A stretch of 64,000 nt of DNA, from positions 62,001 to 126,000 of the forward strand of contig NZ_AFIG01000001.1 of assembly GCF_000214595.1 (NCBI RefSeq), given 5' to 3'. Shown here piece after piece: positions 7,717 to 16,027 of this stretch (its first letter is position 1; every line of letters starts with the position of its first letter). The stretch comes from Methylophaga thalassica MP. Lineage in GTDB: Bacteria; Pseudomonadota; Gammaproteobacteria; Nitrosococcales; Methylophagaceae. Below the pieces are notes generated by a model. The model was not told where the DNA came from. It made no database searches and saw only the letters and a program-made list of their open reading frames with translations. The translations under genes were made by a program, and so were the position numbers.

Positions 7717-9247
7717 TTTGTTTCTGTACGCTATCAAAACGGCGTAACCAGGTAGGCAAATTATTCATTGCACCTGACCACTGATTACTCGCTTTTAAAG
7801 CTGCCTGCTTAGATGGATAAACACCAAAAATTAAAACATGCCAAGGTTTGTTATCACGCAAGCTGGTAAAGCGCGCCATATCACCGGTCAGCCCATGTTC
7901 TTCAATAAAGGCATCGACTTCTTTGTCATCCCATGACCCCATTAACTGGAATGTGTAATGTTTGGCTGGGCGAGAAAGAATCCACTTAGTGTCGTGAACC
8001 TTATCAAGGATACTTGGTTCAAGTTTTTTCACTTGTTTTGGAGCAATTGTTTTATTTTCATTGTTAACTATTTGCTCTTCAGGCCCAGGAACGGTAGGGA
8101 TTTCTTTTTCTATTTTTTCCTCAGGTTCTGCTTCGACAACTACCTGCTCAGCTTCAGCCGACGGCATCAATTTTTCCTGATCTTGAGCACTTGATGTTTC
8201 TGACGCTGGCGTTGGGATTTCTGCAAGCAAGGCCTCTAGTTTTTCTCGCTCAGATAGCATTTTGGCTTCTTTCTCTTGCTCATCGCCCACCACTACTGTA
8301 GCCAGCTTATTATCCTCTGCGGAAATATCTTCAGGTAATTCCAGTGTGTTCTGTGATACTGTAGATGCAGATATCCAGTCATTGATTCGATTCTGGAAAA
8401 CCAGAATAAGCACAATAACAGCAGCAAGTGAAATACCACCGCTCCATCGAAGCCAGTTAATCTGACCCAAGGAAATTTTAGGCGTACGTCTCCAGGTTTT
8501 TGCCTTGATACCCAGCAATTGTTGATGAGCCAGAGCATTTAACCGCGCAAGATTACCAGCAGAGGCCTTACTTAAATACTGAATTTCTTTTGGCGAAAAA
8601 GGGCTGTCGCCCTGATATCCGGCGCTTTTCAAACGATGTAGTAAATACGCTTCGGTCTCAATAAATTCCAGCGGTGGTAAATCCAACCACTGTGTAGAAA
8701 CAAGATTAAATTTCGTCTCTGCCGTCATCGAAAGAACAGCTTGCAGAATGGGTTGCTGTTCATCATCCTGCCAGCTCAGGCAACTGTGTAATAGTTGCTG
8801 CTCAGGCTCAGATAAAAGTTGTACGTCATCTACTAGCAATACCGGTGTGATATTGAGTTTTTTTAGATGACTCAACCGCTCTTTTAATAGATTCGCCAAT
8901 GATTTTTCATCATTTGTCGACGCAAGTTCAGTAGCTAATGCCTTTAGCATGCCCTGATATTGTTCAAGTGTGGAAATATTATTACGCCAGCGATAAAAGC
9001 GCATATCCGACGTCGTTTGACGCTGTAATTGTTGCAGTAACGTCGTTTTTCCTAAGCCAGTGTCAGCTTGCAACAATATCGGTGTGGAAGTGGATCTTAA
9101 TAAATGCAGAATAAGCAAACGACGTTGCTTAATATATCGGCCATCAAAAAAATCTTCCGCAGATTTGACTTCAGAAAAAGGTAAACGCTGTAAGGCCAGC
9201 TTAGTGATATATGCTGGCTCAGGCGATGTTGCCGCAATATCACTCAT
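7691..9247 (-). CDS. damX: DamX-like cell-division protein (AAA ATPase domain + SPOR domain)
   Basis: A 518-residue protein downstream of aroK-aroB, where damX lies in many gammaproteobacteria. The N-terminal ~270 residues form an ExeA-like ATPase (Walker A ADTGLGKTTLL, Walker B VLLVDDVQLL). One membrane segment follows (ISLAAVIVLILVF), then a Glu/Pro-rich periplasmic linker, and a C-terminal ~75-residue SPOR domain (YTFQLMGSWDDKEV...FGVYPSKQAALKA). SPOR domains bind denuded peptidoglycan at the septum. E. coli DamX lacks an intact ATPase of this size, so the protein combines both parts as in many relatives. Translation begins 7 nt after aroB. Confidence 0.78.
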   Translation of the reverse strand: MSDIAATSPEPAYITKLALQRLPFSEVKSAEDFFDGRYIKQRRLLILHLLRSTSTPILLQADTGLGKTTLLQQLQRQTTSDMRFYRWRNNISTLEQYQGMLKALATELASTNDEKSLANLLKERLSHLKKLNITPVLLVDDVQLLSEPEQQLLHSCLSWQDDEQQPILQAVLSMTAETKFNLVSTQWLDLPPLEFIETEAYLLHRLKSAGYQGDSPFSPKEIQYLSKASAGNLARLNALAHQQLLGIKAKTWRRTPKISLGQINWLRWSGGISLAAVIVLILVFQNRINDWISASTVSQNTLELPEDISAEDNKLATVVVGDEQEKEAKMLSEREKLEALLAEIPTPASETSSAQDQEKLMPSAEAEQVVVEAEPEEKIEKEIPTVPGPEEQIVNNENKTIAPKQVKKLEPSILDKVHDTKWILSRPAKHYTFQLMGSWDDKEVDAFIEEHGLTGDMARFTSLRDNKPWHVLIFGVYPSKQAALKASNQWSGAMNNLPTWLRRFDSVQKQIKEKGVKP

Positions 9248-9254
9248 CTATCAC

Positions 9255-10340
9255 CTACTGTTTTTCCTGAAATGCCACCAGCGTTTCTTGCAGCTTTTCT
9301 ACATCATAATCATCACTGATGATGGCCTTACCAATACCTTTTAAGAGTACAAGACGGATAACGCCATCCTGCACTTTTTTATCCACAGACATCAGGGATA
9401 AAAATTTCTGAGCAGACATTTCCTGTGGGCTTTGAACAGGAAGTCCAGCAGCGAGAAACAAATCGGCAATTCGGCTCACTTCATCGGCAGACATCCAACC
9501 TTGCCGTGCAGAGAGATCTGCCGCCATCAACATACCAGTTGCAATCGCTTCGCCATGTAGCCAATTACCATAGCCCATGCCAGTTTCAATGGCATGGCCA
9601 AAGGTATGACCTAAATTCAATAAGGCACGAACATCCTGCTCTGTCTCATCTTTGGCAACAATATCCGCTTTATCCTGACATGAGCGTTCAATGGCGTAAG
9701 CCAAGGCTTGGGAGTCACGTTGTTTTAATGCTGAGATATTTTTTTCTAACCACTCAAAAAAGTCCAGGTCATTGATCAAACCATATTTAATGACTTCGGC
9801 AAGACCCGATGCTAATTGTCGGTCATCCAACGTATTGAGTGTATTGGTATCAGCGACCACGCACTGAGGCTGATAAAAAGCGCCGATCATGTTCTTACCC
9901 AAAGCATGATTAACCGCTGTTTTCCCACCCACAGAAGAATCCACTTGTGACAATAATGTGGTGGGTATTTGAATAAAGGGTACACCACGCTGATAGCAAG
10001 CGGCTGCAAACCCTGTCATATCGCCAATCACACCACCACCTAATGCAATCAAAGTCACTTGTCTGGAAAACTGCTCAGACAGTAACTTGTCAAAGATATG
10101 ATTCATGACCTCCAGAGTTTTGTATGATTCGCCATCAGGAAGCACCACCGAGTCACATTTAAATTCTGTCAACAGAGCACTTACTTTATCGAGATATAAA
10201 GGTGCGATTGTTTCATTGGTCACAATCAATACTTCCTGACGTTTAATATGCTTTGTAAGGAGTTCTTTCTGTGACAATAAGTCAGTACCGATGTATATCG
10301 GGTAGCTTCGCTCTGCTAATTCAACCTGTAACGTTTTCAT
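9255..10340 (-). CDS. aroB: 3-dehydroquinate synthase
   Basis: Second step of the shikimate pathway: DAHP to 3-dehydroquinate, using NAD+ and a divalent metal. At 361 residues it has the usual length. Family signatures include [46 protein letters not shown] and the metal-ligand region [12 protein letters not shown] with [11 protein letters not shown]. It overlaps the end of aroK by 20 bp, so the two are translationally coupled. Chorismate made by this pathway also feeds the PabB encoded in the window. Confidence 0.96.
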   Translation of the reverse strand: MKTLQVELAERSYPIYIGTDLLSQKELLTKHIKRQEVLIVTNETIAPLYLDKVSALLTEFKCDSVVLPDGESYKTLEVMNHIFDKLLSEQFSRQVTLIALGGGVIGDMTGFAAACYQRGVPFIQIPTTLLSQVDSSVGGKTAVNHALGKNMIGAFYQPQCVVADTNTLNTLDDRQLASGLAEVIKYGLINDLDFFEWLEKNISALKQRDSQALAYAIERSCQDKADIVAKDETEQDVRALLNLGHTFGHAIETGMGYGNWLHGEAIATGMLMAADLSARQGWMSADEVSRIADLFLAAGLPVQSPQEMSAQKFLSLMSVDKKVQDGVIRLVLLKGIGKAIISDDYDVEKLQETLVAFQEKQ

Positions 10341-10872
10341 GAGTTCTTCTTTTCTTGTCTAATTCTTTCAGCCTACGGATAACTTCATTTACAGTGTGCT
10401 GGACGGATTGTTCACCGGTTTTTATTATGATGTCAGCCACGTCACGATAGAGTGGTTCACGAATAGTGAGCAAATTTTCGATTTGTTTACGTCTATCCGT
10501 ATTTTGTAACAATGGCCGTTTTTTATCTCTGGCCGTGCGCCGATATAACTGTTCGGCTGAGGCTGATAAATAAATCACCTGGCCACGAGACTTCAGGCAT
10601 TGTCGATTCTGCTCGGATAAAACGGCACCACCACCTGTAGCCACGACCACATTTTTTAGCTCTGTCAGCTCGTCAATCGCTTTGGATTCACGTTCTCTAA
10701 AACCCGACTCGCCTTCCATCTCAAAAATCCAGGAAATCGAGACGCCTGTACGCTTTTCGATGACTTTATCGCTATCATAAAATTTTCTATGCAGAACTTT
10801 AGCCAGTTGTCTACCAATCGTAGACTTCCCTGATCCCATCGGCCCAACAAGAAATATATTACCTAAACTCAA
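10321..10872 (-). CDS. aroK: Shikimate kinase
   Basis: Phosphorylates shikimate with ATP. A 183-residue P-loop kinase with Walker [10 protein letters not shown] (residues 11-19), the shikimate-binding DSD near residue 34, ATGGGAVL and the lid [13 protein letters not shown] rho-independent hairpin (10899-10930) directly precedes the gene, so it is likely to have its own promoter or to be read at reduced level from the pil operon. aroK-aroB-damX is a conserved gammaproteobacterial order. Confidence 0.95.
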   Translation of the reverse strand: MSLGNIFLVGPMGSGKSTIGRQLAKVLHRKFYDSDKVIEKRTGVSISWIFEMEGESGFRERESKAIDELTELKNVVVATGGGAVLSEQNRQCLKSRGQVIYLSASAEQLYRRTARDKKRPLLQNTDRRKQIENLLTIREPLYRDVADIIIKTGEQSVQHTVNEVIRRLKELDKKRRTHENVTG

Positions 10873-10898
10873 TGTGGTTTATCCAAATGCTGATGACA

Positions 10899-10930
10899 AA
10901 AAAGCCGGCTCATACAAGACCCGGCTTTTT
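10899..10930. terminator. Rho-independent terminator after pilQ
   Basis: A 10-bp stem pairs 10899-10908 with 10921-10930 (AAAAAGCCGG / CCGGCTTTTT) around a 12-nt loop. The A and T flanks make it work in either direction. It ends the pilMNOPQ transcript just before aroK. Confidence 0.8.
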
Positions 10931-10954
10931 GATTTTAACTGAAAATGACTGATT

Positions 10955-13063
10955 TCAGTATTGAAAACCTTCTTTTACAATTTTTGGTGTAATGAAAACA
11001 AGTAGTTCGCGCTTTGTATCTGTTTTATTCGTATTTCTGAACATAAAGCCGACATAGGGTAAATCACCAAAAAATGGCACACGTTCTACCGTATCAGATT
11101 TTGTTTGTTCATAAATACCACCAAGCACGACGGTTTCACCATTGTCGACCAACACTTGAGTCTGAACTTTTCGAGTATCTATACTCGGAATACCATTAAA
11201 AAGGCTACCTACTGCATCTTTACTGACTTCCAAATCCATGACAATACGATCATCAGGGGTAATTTGAGGTGTCACATCCAGCTTAAGAACAGCTTCTTTG
11301 AAAGATACATTCGTCGCACCACTTGAAGTTGCTTCCTGATATGGGATTTCTGTGCCCTGCTCAATCGTAGCTTGCTTTTGGTTAGAGGTGATCACTCGTG
11401 GAGATGAGATAACCTCACCTTTACCTTCTGTTTCCATGGCTGATAATTCAAGCTCAAGAATCATGCCTAGCGGTAATTTTGTTAATGCAAGACCAATAGT
11501 GCCTGCGGCATCACTAACAGGTAGATTAACATTTAAATCCTGTCCAAGTGCTCTGGCTCCTGTTGCAGGAGTCACACTACCTGTGTCGGTGACTGACAAA
11601 TCACTGAGTGATGACGAAGTAGCAGCACCCAAGGTATTACTTTTTGCAGAGGCTCCAAACCGCACACCTAATTCATTTTCGAAATCATTATTGGCAATAA
11701 CGATTCGTGATTCAATCAGTACTTGTCTGACAGGTTTATCCAACTGTTCAATCACTTGACCAATTTCAGTCAGGCTCTTCGCTGTGTCACGAATTAACAG
11801 AGAGTTTGTTCTGGCATCAATCGTAATATTACCTCGGGCTGATAAGAAACCTGACTCTTTACCATCGCCTTGCAACAAAGTCGCCAGTTCATCAGCTTTG
11901 GCAAACTTGATTTCTTTGATCTCCGTATACAAAGGCTCTAACTCAACTAGCTGTTTTTGTGCTTCCAGCTCTTGTTTTTCTCTTGCCGCAATTTCTGCTG
12001 CCGGTGCCACTAACATCACATTGCCATTTTGTCTCATGGCCAGGCCTTTTGTTTTTAAAATGATATCTAAGGCCTGATCCCAAGGGACATTTTTCAAACG
12101 TAGAGTAAGATTGCCCGTTACTGTATCACTGGTGACCAGATTCATTCCTGTGAAATCAGCCAAGAGTTGTAGTACCGCTCTCACTTCAATATTCTGGAAA
12201 TTCAATGAGAGTTTTTCGCCGGTGTAGCCAAACTCATTTCGGCCACCTTTTTTCAACTCATCTTCTGCTACAGGTTTAACTTCCACCACCAGTGTATTTT
12301 CAGATTGATAGGCAAGGTGCTCATATTTACCTTTTGTTGTGAGCGTTAGCTGCGTCCCACCATTTTTACTTTCAGTATCCACAAACTGTACTGGTGTAGC
12401 AAAATCCATCACATCCAGACGGCGATGAAGTTTTTCCGGCAAAGAAACATTGCTCAAATCAACAACAATATTTCCCCGCTCCTGTTTAACATCCATAGAG
12501 GCATTATCATTAGCGAGTTTTAATATCAAACGGGCCTGGCCGTCATCACCTCGACGAAAATCAATATCTGTCACACTATTTGTTGCCGATGTTGTACTTG
12601 TTTTATTTTTGGCCACATTGACACTATCGATGGTAACGGTCATCTGATTATTGTCACGGCTTATTGTATAAGGCACTTTTTGCAGTAGATTAATAACCAT
12701 TCTAGTGCGATCCCCTGCTTCCACAGCAGCGATACTTTTAGTCACACCAACATTTACCTGTTTGACTCTCTGTGGCAGTGCATTTTTGACACCAGCAAAA
12801 TCAATCACAATCCTGGCGGGATCATCTGTCGAAAAACTATGTGGTTCAGGAAAATCACCAGAGAACTGCACCTGTATTTTTGCTTTATCACCAGGCAGTG
12901 CAGTGAAATCTACAGCCGTCATTTCTGCGGCATTGACGCTATTTGATGCCATTAGAAAAGCGGTTAACCAGAATAAATGCTGTTTCAATCTAACGCTCCA
13001 ACTCGGCTTGGTTTGTAATGATTGCTGTGTATCCATGACTTTTCCATCTCTAATCATTTTCAT
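10955..13063 (-). CDS. pilQ: Type IV pilus secretin
   Basis: Outer-membrane secretin through which the type IV pilus is extruded. A 702-residue precursor: a hydrophobic signal segment ending near SNSVNA (about residue 45), two AMIN-type domains (around residues 50-110 and 165-250), a secretin N/STN domain starting near SLNFQNIEVRAVLQLLADF, a second N-domain (EIKFAKADELATLL, SLLIRD), and the C-terminal secretin pore ending VPFFGDLPYVGFMFRN and LLVFITPKIV. Starts at 13063 or the in-frame ATG at 13036 are both possible. Its start lies 3 bp after the pilP stop. Confidence 0.94.
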   Translation of the reverse strand: MKMIRDGKVMDTQQSLQTKPSWSVRLKQHLFWLTAFLMASNSVNAAEMTAVDFTALPGDKAKIQVQFSGDFPEPHSFSTDDPARIVIDFAGVKNALPQRVKQVNVGVTKSIAAVEAGDRTRMVINLLQKVPYTISRDNNQMTVTIDSVNVAKNKTSTTSATNSVTDIDFRRGDDGQARLILKLANDNASMDVKQERGNIVVDLSNVSLPEKLHRRLDVMDFATPVQFVDTESKNGGTQLTLTTKGKYEHLAYQSENTLVVEVKPVAEDELKKGGRNEFGYTGEKLSLNFQNIEVRAVLQLLADFTGMNLVTSDTVTGNLTLRLKNVPWDQALDIILKTKGLAMRQNGNVMLVAPAAEIAAREKQELEAQKQLVELEPLYTEIKEIKFAKADELATLLQGDGKESGFLSARGNITIDARTNSLLIRDTAKSLTEIGQVIEQLDKPVRQVLIESRIVIANNDFENELGVRFGASAKSNTLGAATSSSLSDLSVTDTGSVTPATGARALGQDLNVNLPVSDAAGTIGLALTKLPLGMILELELSAMETEGKGEVISSPRVITSNQKQATIEQGTEIPYQEATSSGATNVSFKEAVLKLDVTPQITPDDRIVMDLEVSKDAVGSLFNGIPSIDTRKVQTQVLVDNGETVVLGGIYEQTKSDTVERVPFFGDLPYVGFMFRNTNKTDTKRELLVFITPKIVKEGFQY

Positions 13064-13066
13064 TGA

Positions 13067-13618
13067 CTAATTTACCTCTACCGCCGGAACGGAAGTCTCA
13101 CGTTCGATATAACCACCACCGCCCTGAGGAACAATTTCCTTGAGAACCAATTTGGAATCACTGATTTCCATGATTTTGCCGTTATTCTGGCCCATATAGT
13201 TACCTGTCTGCACACGGTGTATGACACCATCCGGTGCTCTCACCAAAGCCCAAACCTGCTCTTGCTCCAATGTACCTACATACTGCAACTGTGATAAATC
13301 GAAAAATTCTAATACTTCTTTTCGTCTGTTTTCGTCGGGACGAATACCATTATCAACAACAGGCTCTGGTGCGGGCTGCGGGACATCAATCACAGTTGGA
13401 ACAAACGGGTCTCTCAAGTTTGAAGCCGCATACGCAAACTTCTCATAGGGTTTCATAACAGGTATCGGCTCTATATCCGATTTCTGTTGACTTTTCACCT
13501 GAGCTATATAGGCATTCAAATCGGCTTTATCCTGATTACAAGCTGCTAGTGAGCATACAAGAAGCAGCGATAAGGCCCATTTAAATATAAGGTTTGATGA
13601 TGGGTAAATTGTGTTCAT
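13067..13618 (-). CDS. pilP: Type IV pilus inner-membrane lipoprotein
   Basis: A 183-residue lipoprotein: the signal segment ends in the lipobox LAAC (Cys near residue 27), followed by a Gln/Lys-rich linker and a compact C-terminal domain (NLRDPFVP, LSQLQYVGTLEQEQVWALVRAPDGVIHRVQ) typical of PilP. It links the inner-membrane PilMNO complex to the PilQ secretin across the periplasm. Fourth gene of pilMNOPQ. Confidence 0.92.
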   Translation of the reverse strand: MNTIYPSSNLIFKWALSLLLVCSLAACNQDKADLNAYIAQVKSQQKSDIEPIPVMKPYEKFAYAASNLRDPFVPTVIDVPQPAPEPVVDNGIRPDENRRKEVLEFFDLSQLQYVGTLEQEQVWALVRAPDGVIHRVQTGNYMGQNNGKIMEISDSKLVLKEIVPQGGGGYIERETSVPAVEVN

Positions 13619-13630
13619 GTCATTGTTACT

Positions 13631-14218
13631 CTATTTATCATCATCAAAATAACGATAGGTTTTTGCTGTAATGTTCATGGTCATTTTGCCTGTCGCCTGA
13701 TTCATTGGCCCCATGCTGATGTCATGCAAAGTCACAATCCGTGGTAAAGCAGCTACCCCACTCACAAATTCTCCGAACTGGTGATATGTTCCAGTCACCG
13801 TCATCTGTATCGGCAATTCAGCATAAAAATCCACAGGCCTCTCACCTTCAGGTTTGAAAAGCTCAAACTCCAGACCATTTATCAAACCTGTTCGGGTAAT
13901 ATCGACAAGTAAATCGGGTACTTCACTTTTTTTAGGTAGTTGCTCAAGCATAGAGGAAAACATCACACGCATTTCGGCTAACTGTTCTTTGTAAGCCTCG
14001 AGATTTACCGCTTTGGCTTGTTTAATCTCAAAAATTTGCTTGAGTTCGACTTCTTTTTGCTCAAGTTTGGTCAGCTCGGTTTGCTTATCTTTCAGAATAA
14101 AATAATAACCACCAGCCCAGACCAACAGACAAATCAAAACAGCAGCAACGATTTTTATAGGCGTGGGCCACTCACCACTTTCATTAAAATCGAGTTCCGT
14201 AATAGAGGAAAGGTCCAT
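13631..14218 (-). CDS. pilO: Type IV pilus alignment protein
   Basis: A 195-residue bitopic membrane protein: one N-terminal membrane helix (IVAAVLICLLVWAGGYYFIL, about residues 23-42), a heptad-rich coiled coil, then a ferredoxin-like periplasmic domain. It forms the PilN-PilO heterodimer that aligns PilM with PilP/PilQ. The start codon shares one base with the pilN stop (TAATG), indicating coupled translation. Confidence 0.92.
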   Translation of the reverse strand: MDLSSITELDFNESGEWPTPIKIVAAVLICLLVWAGGYYFILKDKQTELTKLEQKEVELKQIFEIKQAKAVNLEAYKEQLAEMRVMFSSMLEQLPKKSEVPDLLVDITRTGLINGLEFELFKPEGERPVDFYAELPIQMTVTGTYHQFGEFVSGVAALPRIVTLHDISMGPMNQATGKMTMNITAKTYRYFDDDK

Positions 14219-14778
14219 TATTTATCCACCTTTGTCGCAGCTGCTGATTCATTGACCTCTACAGTAAACTGTCTGATCGCATTATTGCTTGTAGATGTCC
14301 GTTTGATAACTTCCAGGCGAGACTCGCCGTATTCAGGATTTTCATCAAGTTGACGCATAAAGACAGATACCCTGGCATTCGATTCTGCCGTTCCGCTGAA
14401 GGTAATGGTATTACCTGTACGTACCACTTTTTCTAAATGAATACCCTCAGGAACCACCCGCGCGATAGAGTCGAATACTTTTACCACTTTAGGGCGACTT
14501 TCCTGTAAATCCTGAATAACTTGCATTCTGGCCAAAAGCCGTTTCTTTTGTGCTTCAAGGTCTTGAATTTCTTTAATTTTGACATCTAACTTAGTGATTT
14601 CTGTCTGTAATAGCGTATTGCGCTGGTTTTGATCACTAATCAGGCTGTTGGCGTAACCCATCACAAGATAAAAAATAAGGGCTGCAAACAAAAAAGTTGC
14701 GCCCATCGCTAAATAAAACTGTTTCTGCCGCTCTTCTCTTCGCTCTTCACGCCATGGCAGTAGATTGATATGTGCCAT
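14218..14778 (-). CDS. pilN: Type IV pilus alignment protein
   Basis: A 186-residue bitopic protein. The N-terminal MAHINLLPWREERR is the conserved PilN cytoplasmic peptide that docks into PilM. A membrane helix follows (residues ~22-45), then a coiled coil and a periplasmic domain. The start overlaps the pilM stop by one base (TGATG). Confidence 0.94.
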   Translation of the reverse strand: MAHINLLPWREERREERQKQFYLAMGATFLFAALIFYLVMGYANSLISDQNQRNTLLQTEITKLDVKIKEIQDLEAQKKRLLARMQVIQDLQESRPKVVKVFDSIARVVPEGIHLEKVVRTGNTITFSGTAESNARVSVFMRQLDENPEYGESRLEVIKRTSTSNNAIRQFTVEVNESAAATKVDK

Positions 14779-15836
14779 CAGTCAAAACTCCTCATTGCCA
14801 AGCCGCAAGCAATCATCATCGAAGGAGCATCATTACTTAATGCCTGTATTTTCACCCGAGATCCCAGAATCATCTCTGCAAAAGGATTAGCAATAGATGT
14901 TGATGTACCGGTTTCTTCTTCTATCATCGTATCGATACCTTCGATAGAAGCACACCCTCCAGCCAGAATAATATGATCGATGGACTGATATTGTGTCGAT
15001 GCTGAAAAGAAGAATTGCAATGCTCGTGTTACGGTCATTGCCATTGAGCGCTTGAAAGGTTCAAGCACTTTCGGACCATAATCATCTGGCAAACTGCCAT
15101 CTTTCTTCGCTCGCCCCGCCTCCTGATAAGACATCCCGTAATGGCGTTCAATATCTTCAGTTAACATTCTTCCGCCAAATGTTTGCTCTCGGGTAAAAAC
15201 AATTTTGCCGTCAACCAGTACGTGTAAGGTTGTCAGTGTTGCACCGACATCAGCAACAGCGACAGTCAAGCCCTGGCCATGGTGTGGCAATTGTCGAGCG
15301 ATTAATTCAAACGCATTTTCCATAGTATAGGCTTCGACATCGACCAGTCGGGGTTTTAATCCAGCTTTCTCGACCACCTCAGTACGGACATCCACATTTT
15401 CACGGCGTGAAGCAGCAAGCAGAACATCAACAGCTTCAACATCAGCTGCTGAAGACCCTAATATTTCAAAATCCAGTCGTACTTCATCAAGTGGGTAAGG
15501 AATATAGTTTTCTGCTTCCATAAGTACATTTTCTTCAAGCTCACGCTCTGATAATGAAGCAGGAAAAGATACGATTTTACTGATGGCTGAATTAGCAGAA
15601 ACGGCAACAGCGGCTTCTTTGGCTTTTGTGCCTGAACGTTTGACTGCGCGTCTTATTGCGCCAGCCACTTCATCTCTATTTTCAATGCGGCTTTCAACCA
15701 CAGCATTGACAGGTAAAGGCTCAACGGAATATGACTCGACAGTATATTTCTCACCTTTTTTACTCAGTTCTAATACCTTTACTACCGAAGAACTGATATC
15801 TATGCCTAGCAAAGGGGATTTTTTTCGTCCGAACAT
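14778..15836 (-). CDS. pilM: Type IV pilus assembly ATPase-fold protein
   Basis: A 352-residue actin-like cytoplasmic protein. Motifs are LLGIDISSSVVKVLEL at the N terminus, VAVADVGATLTTLHVL for the second phosphate loop, and LAGGCASIEG near the C terminus. It binds the PilN peptide and organises the inner-membrane pilus platform. First gene of pilMNOPQ, with a good sigma-70-like promoter about 60 bp upstream. Confidence 0.94.
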   Translation of the reverse strand: MFGRKKSPLLGIDISSSVVKVLELSKKGEKYTVESYSVEPLPVNAVVESRIENRDEVAGAIRRAVKRSGTKAKEAAVAVSANSAISKIVSFPASLSERELEENVLMEAENYIPYPLDEVRLDFEILGSSAADVEAVDVLLAASRRENVDVRTEVVEKAGLKPRLVDVEAYTMENAFELIARQLPHHGQGLTVAVADVGATLTTLHVLVDGKIVFTREQTFGGRMLTEDIERHYGMSYQEAGRAKKDGSLPDDYGPKVLEPFKRSMAMTVTRALQFFFSASTQYQSIDHIILAGGCASIEGIDTMIEEETGTSTSIANPFAEMILGSRVKIQALSNDAPSMMIACGLAMRSFD

Positions 15837-15896
15837 TTATCGCCTCAATTCCCGTTGATTCATTGAATAAGCCCACTTAGCACTATTACTTAAAGT

Positions 15897-15924
15897 AGTT
15901 TATTAAGAATCTTGAGCTTGTCAA
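15897..15924 (-). promoter_or_regulatory. Sigma-70-like promoter for pilMNOPQ
   Basis: On the minus strand TTGACA (15919-15924) is followed after a 16-nt spacer by TAAACT (15897-15902), about 60 bp upstream of the pilM ATG. It lies in the 191-bp region shared with the divergent mrcA gene. Predicted by eye only. Confidence 0.5.
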
Positions 15925-16027
15925 CCTAAATATATCAATAAAACTAGTGATTTGAACCCTCTCACTGTTATTATTTGTGACTCAATATATACTTTCACAT
16001 CATTTCTTACATAGCAGCCAAGTCTAC

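Noticed and set aside
11352-11759. A 135-residue open frame antisense to pilQ
   Set aside because: Contained in pilQ, with no recognisable domain; codon pattern is that of the opposite strand.
15977-16027. GTG start 17 codons upstream of mrcA
   Set aside because: The extra residues precede the normal cytoplasmic tail and membrane helix, and no better ribosome-binding site supports it.
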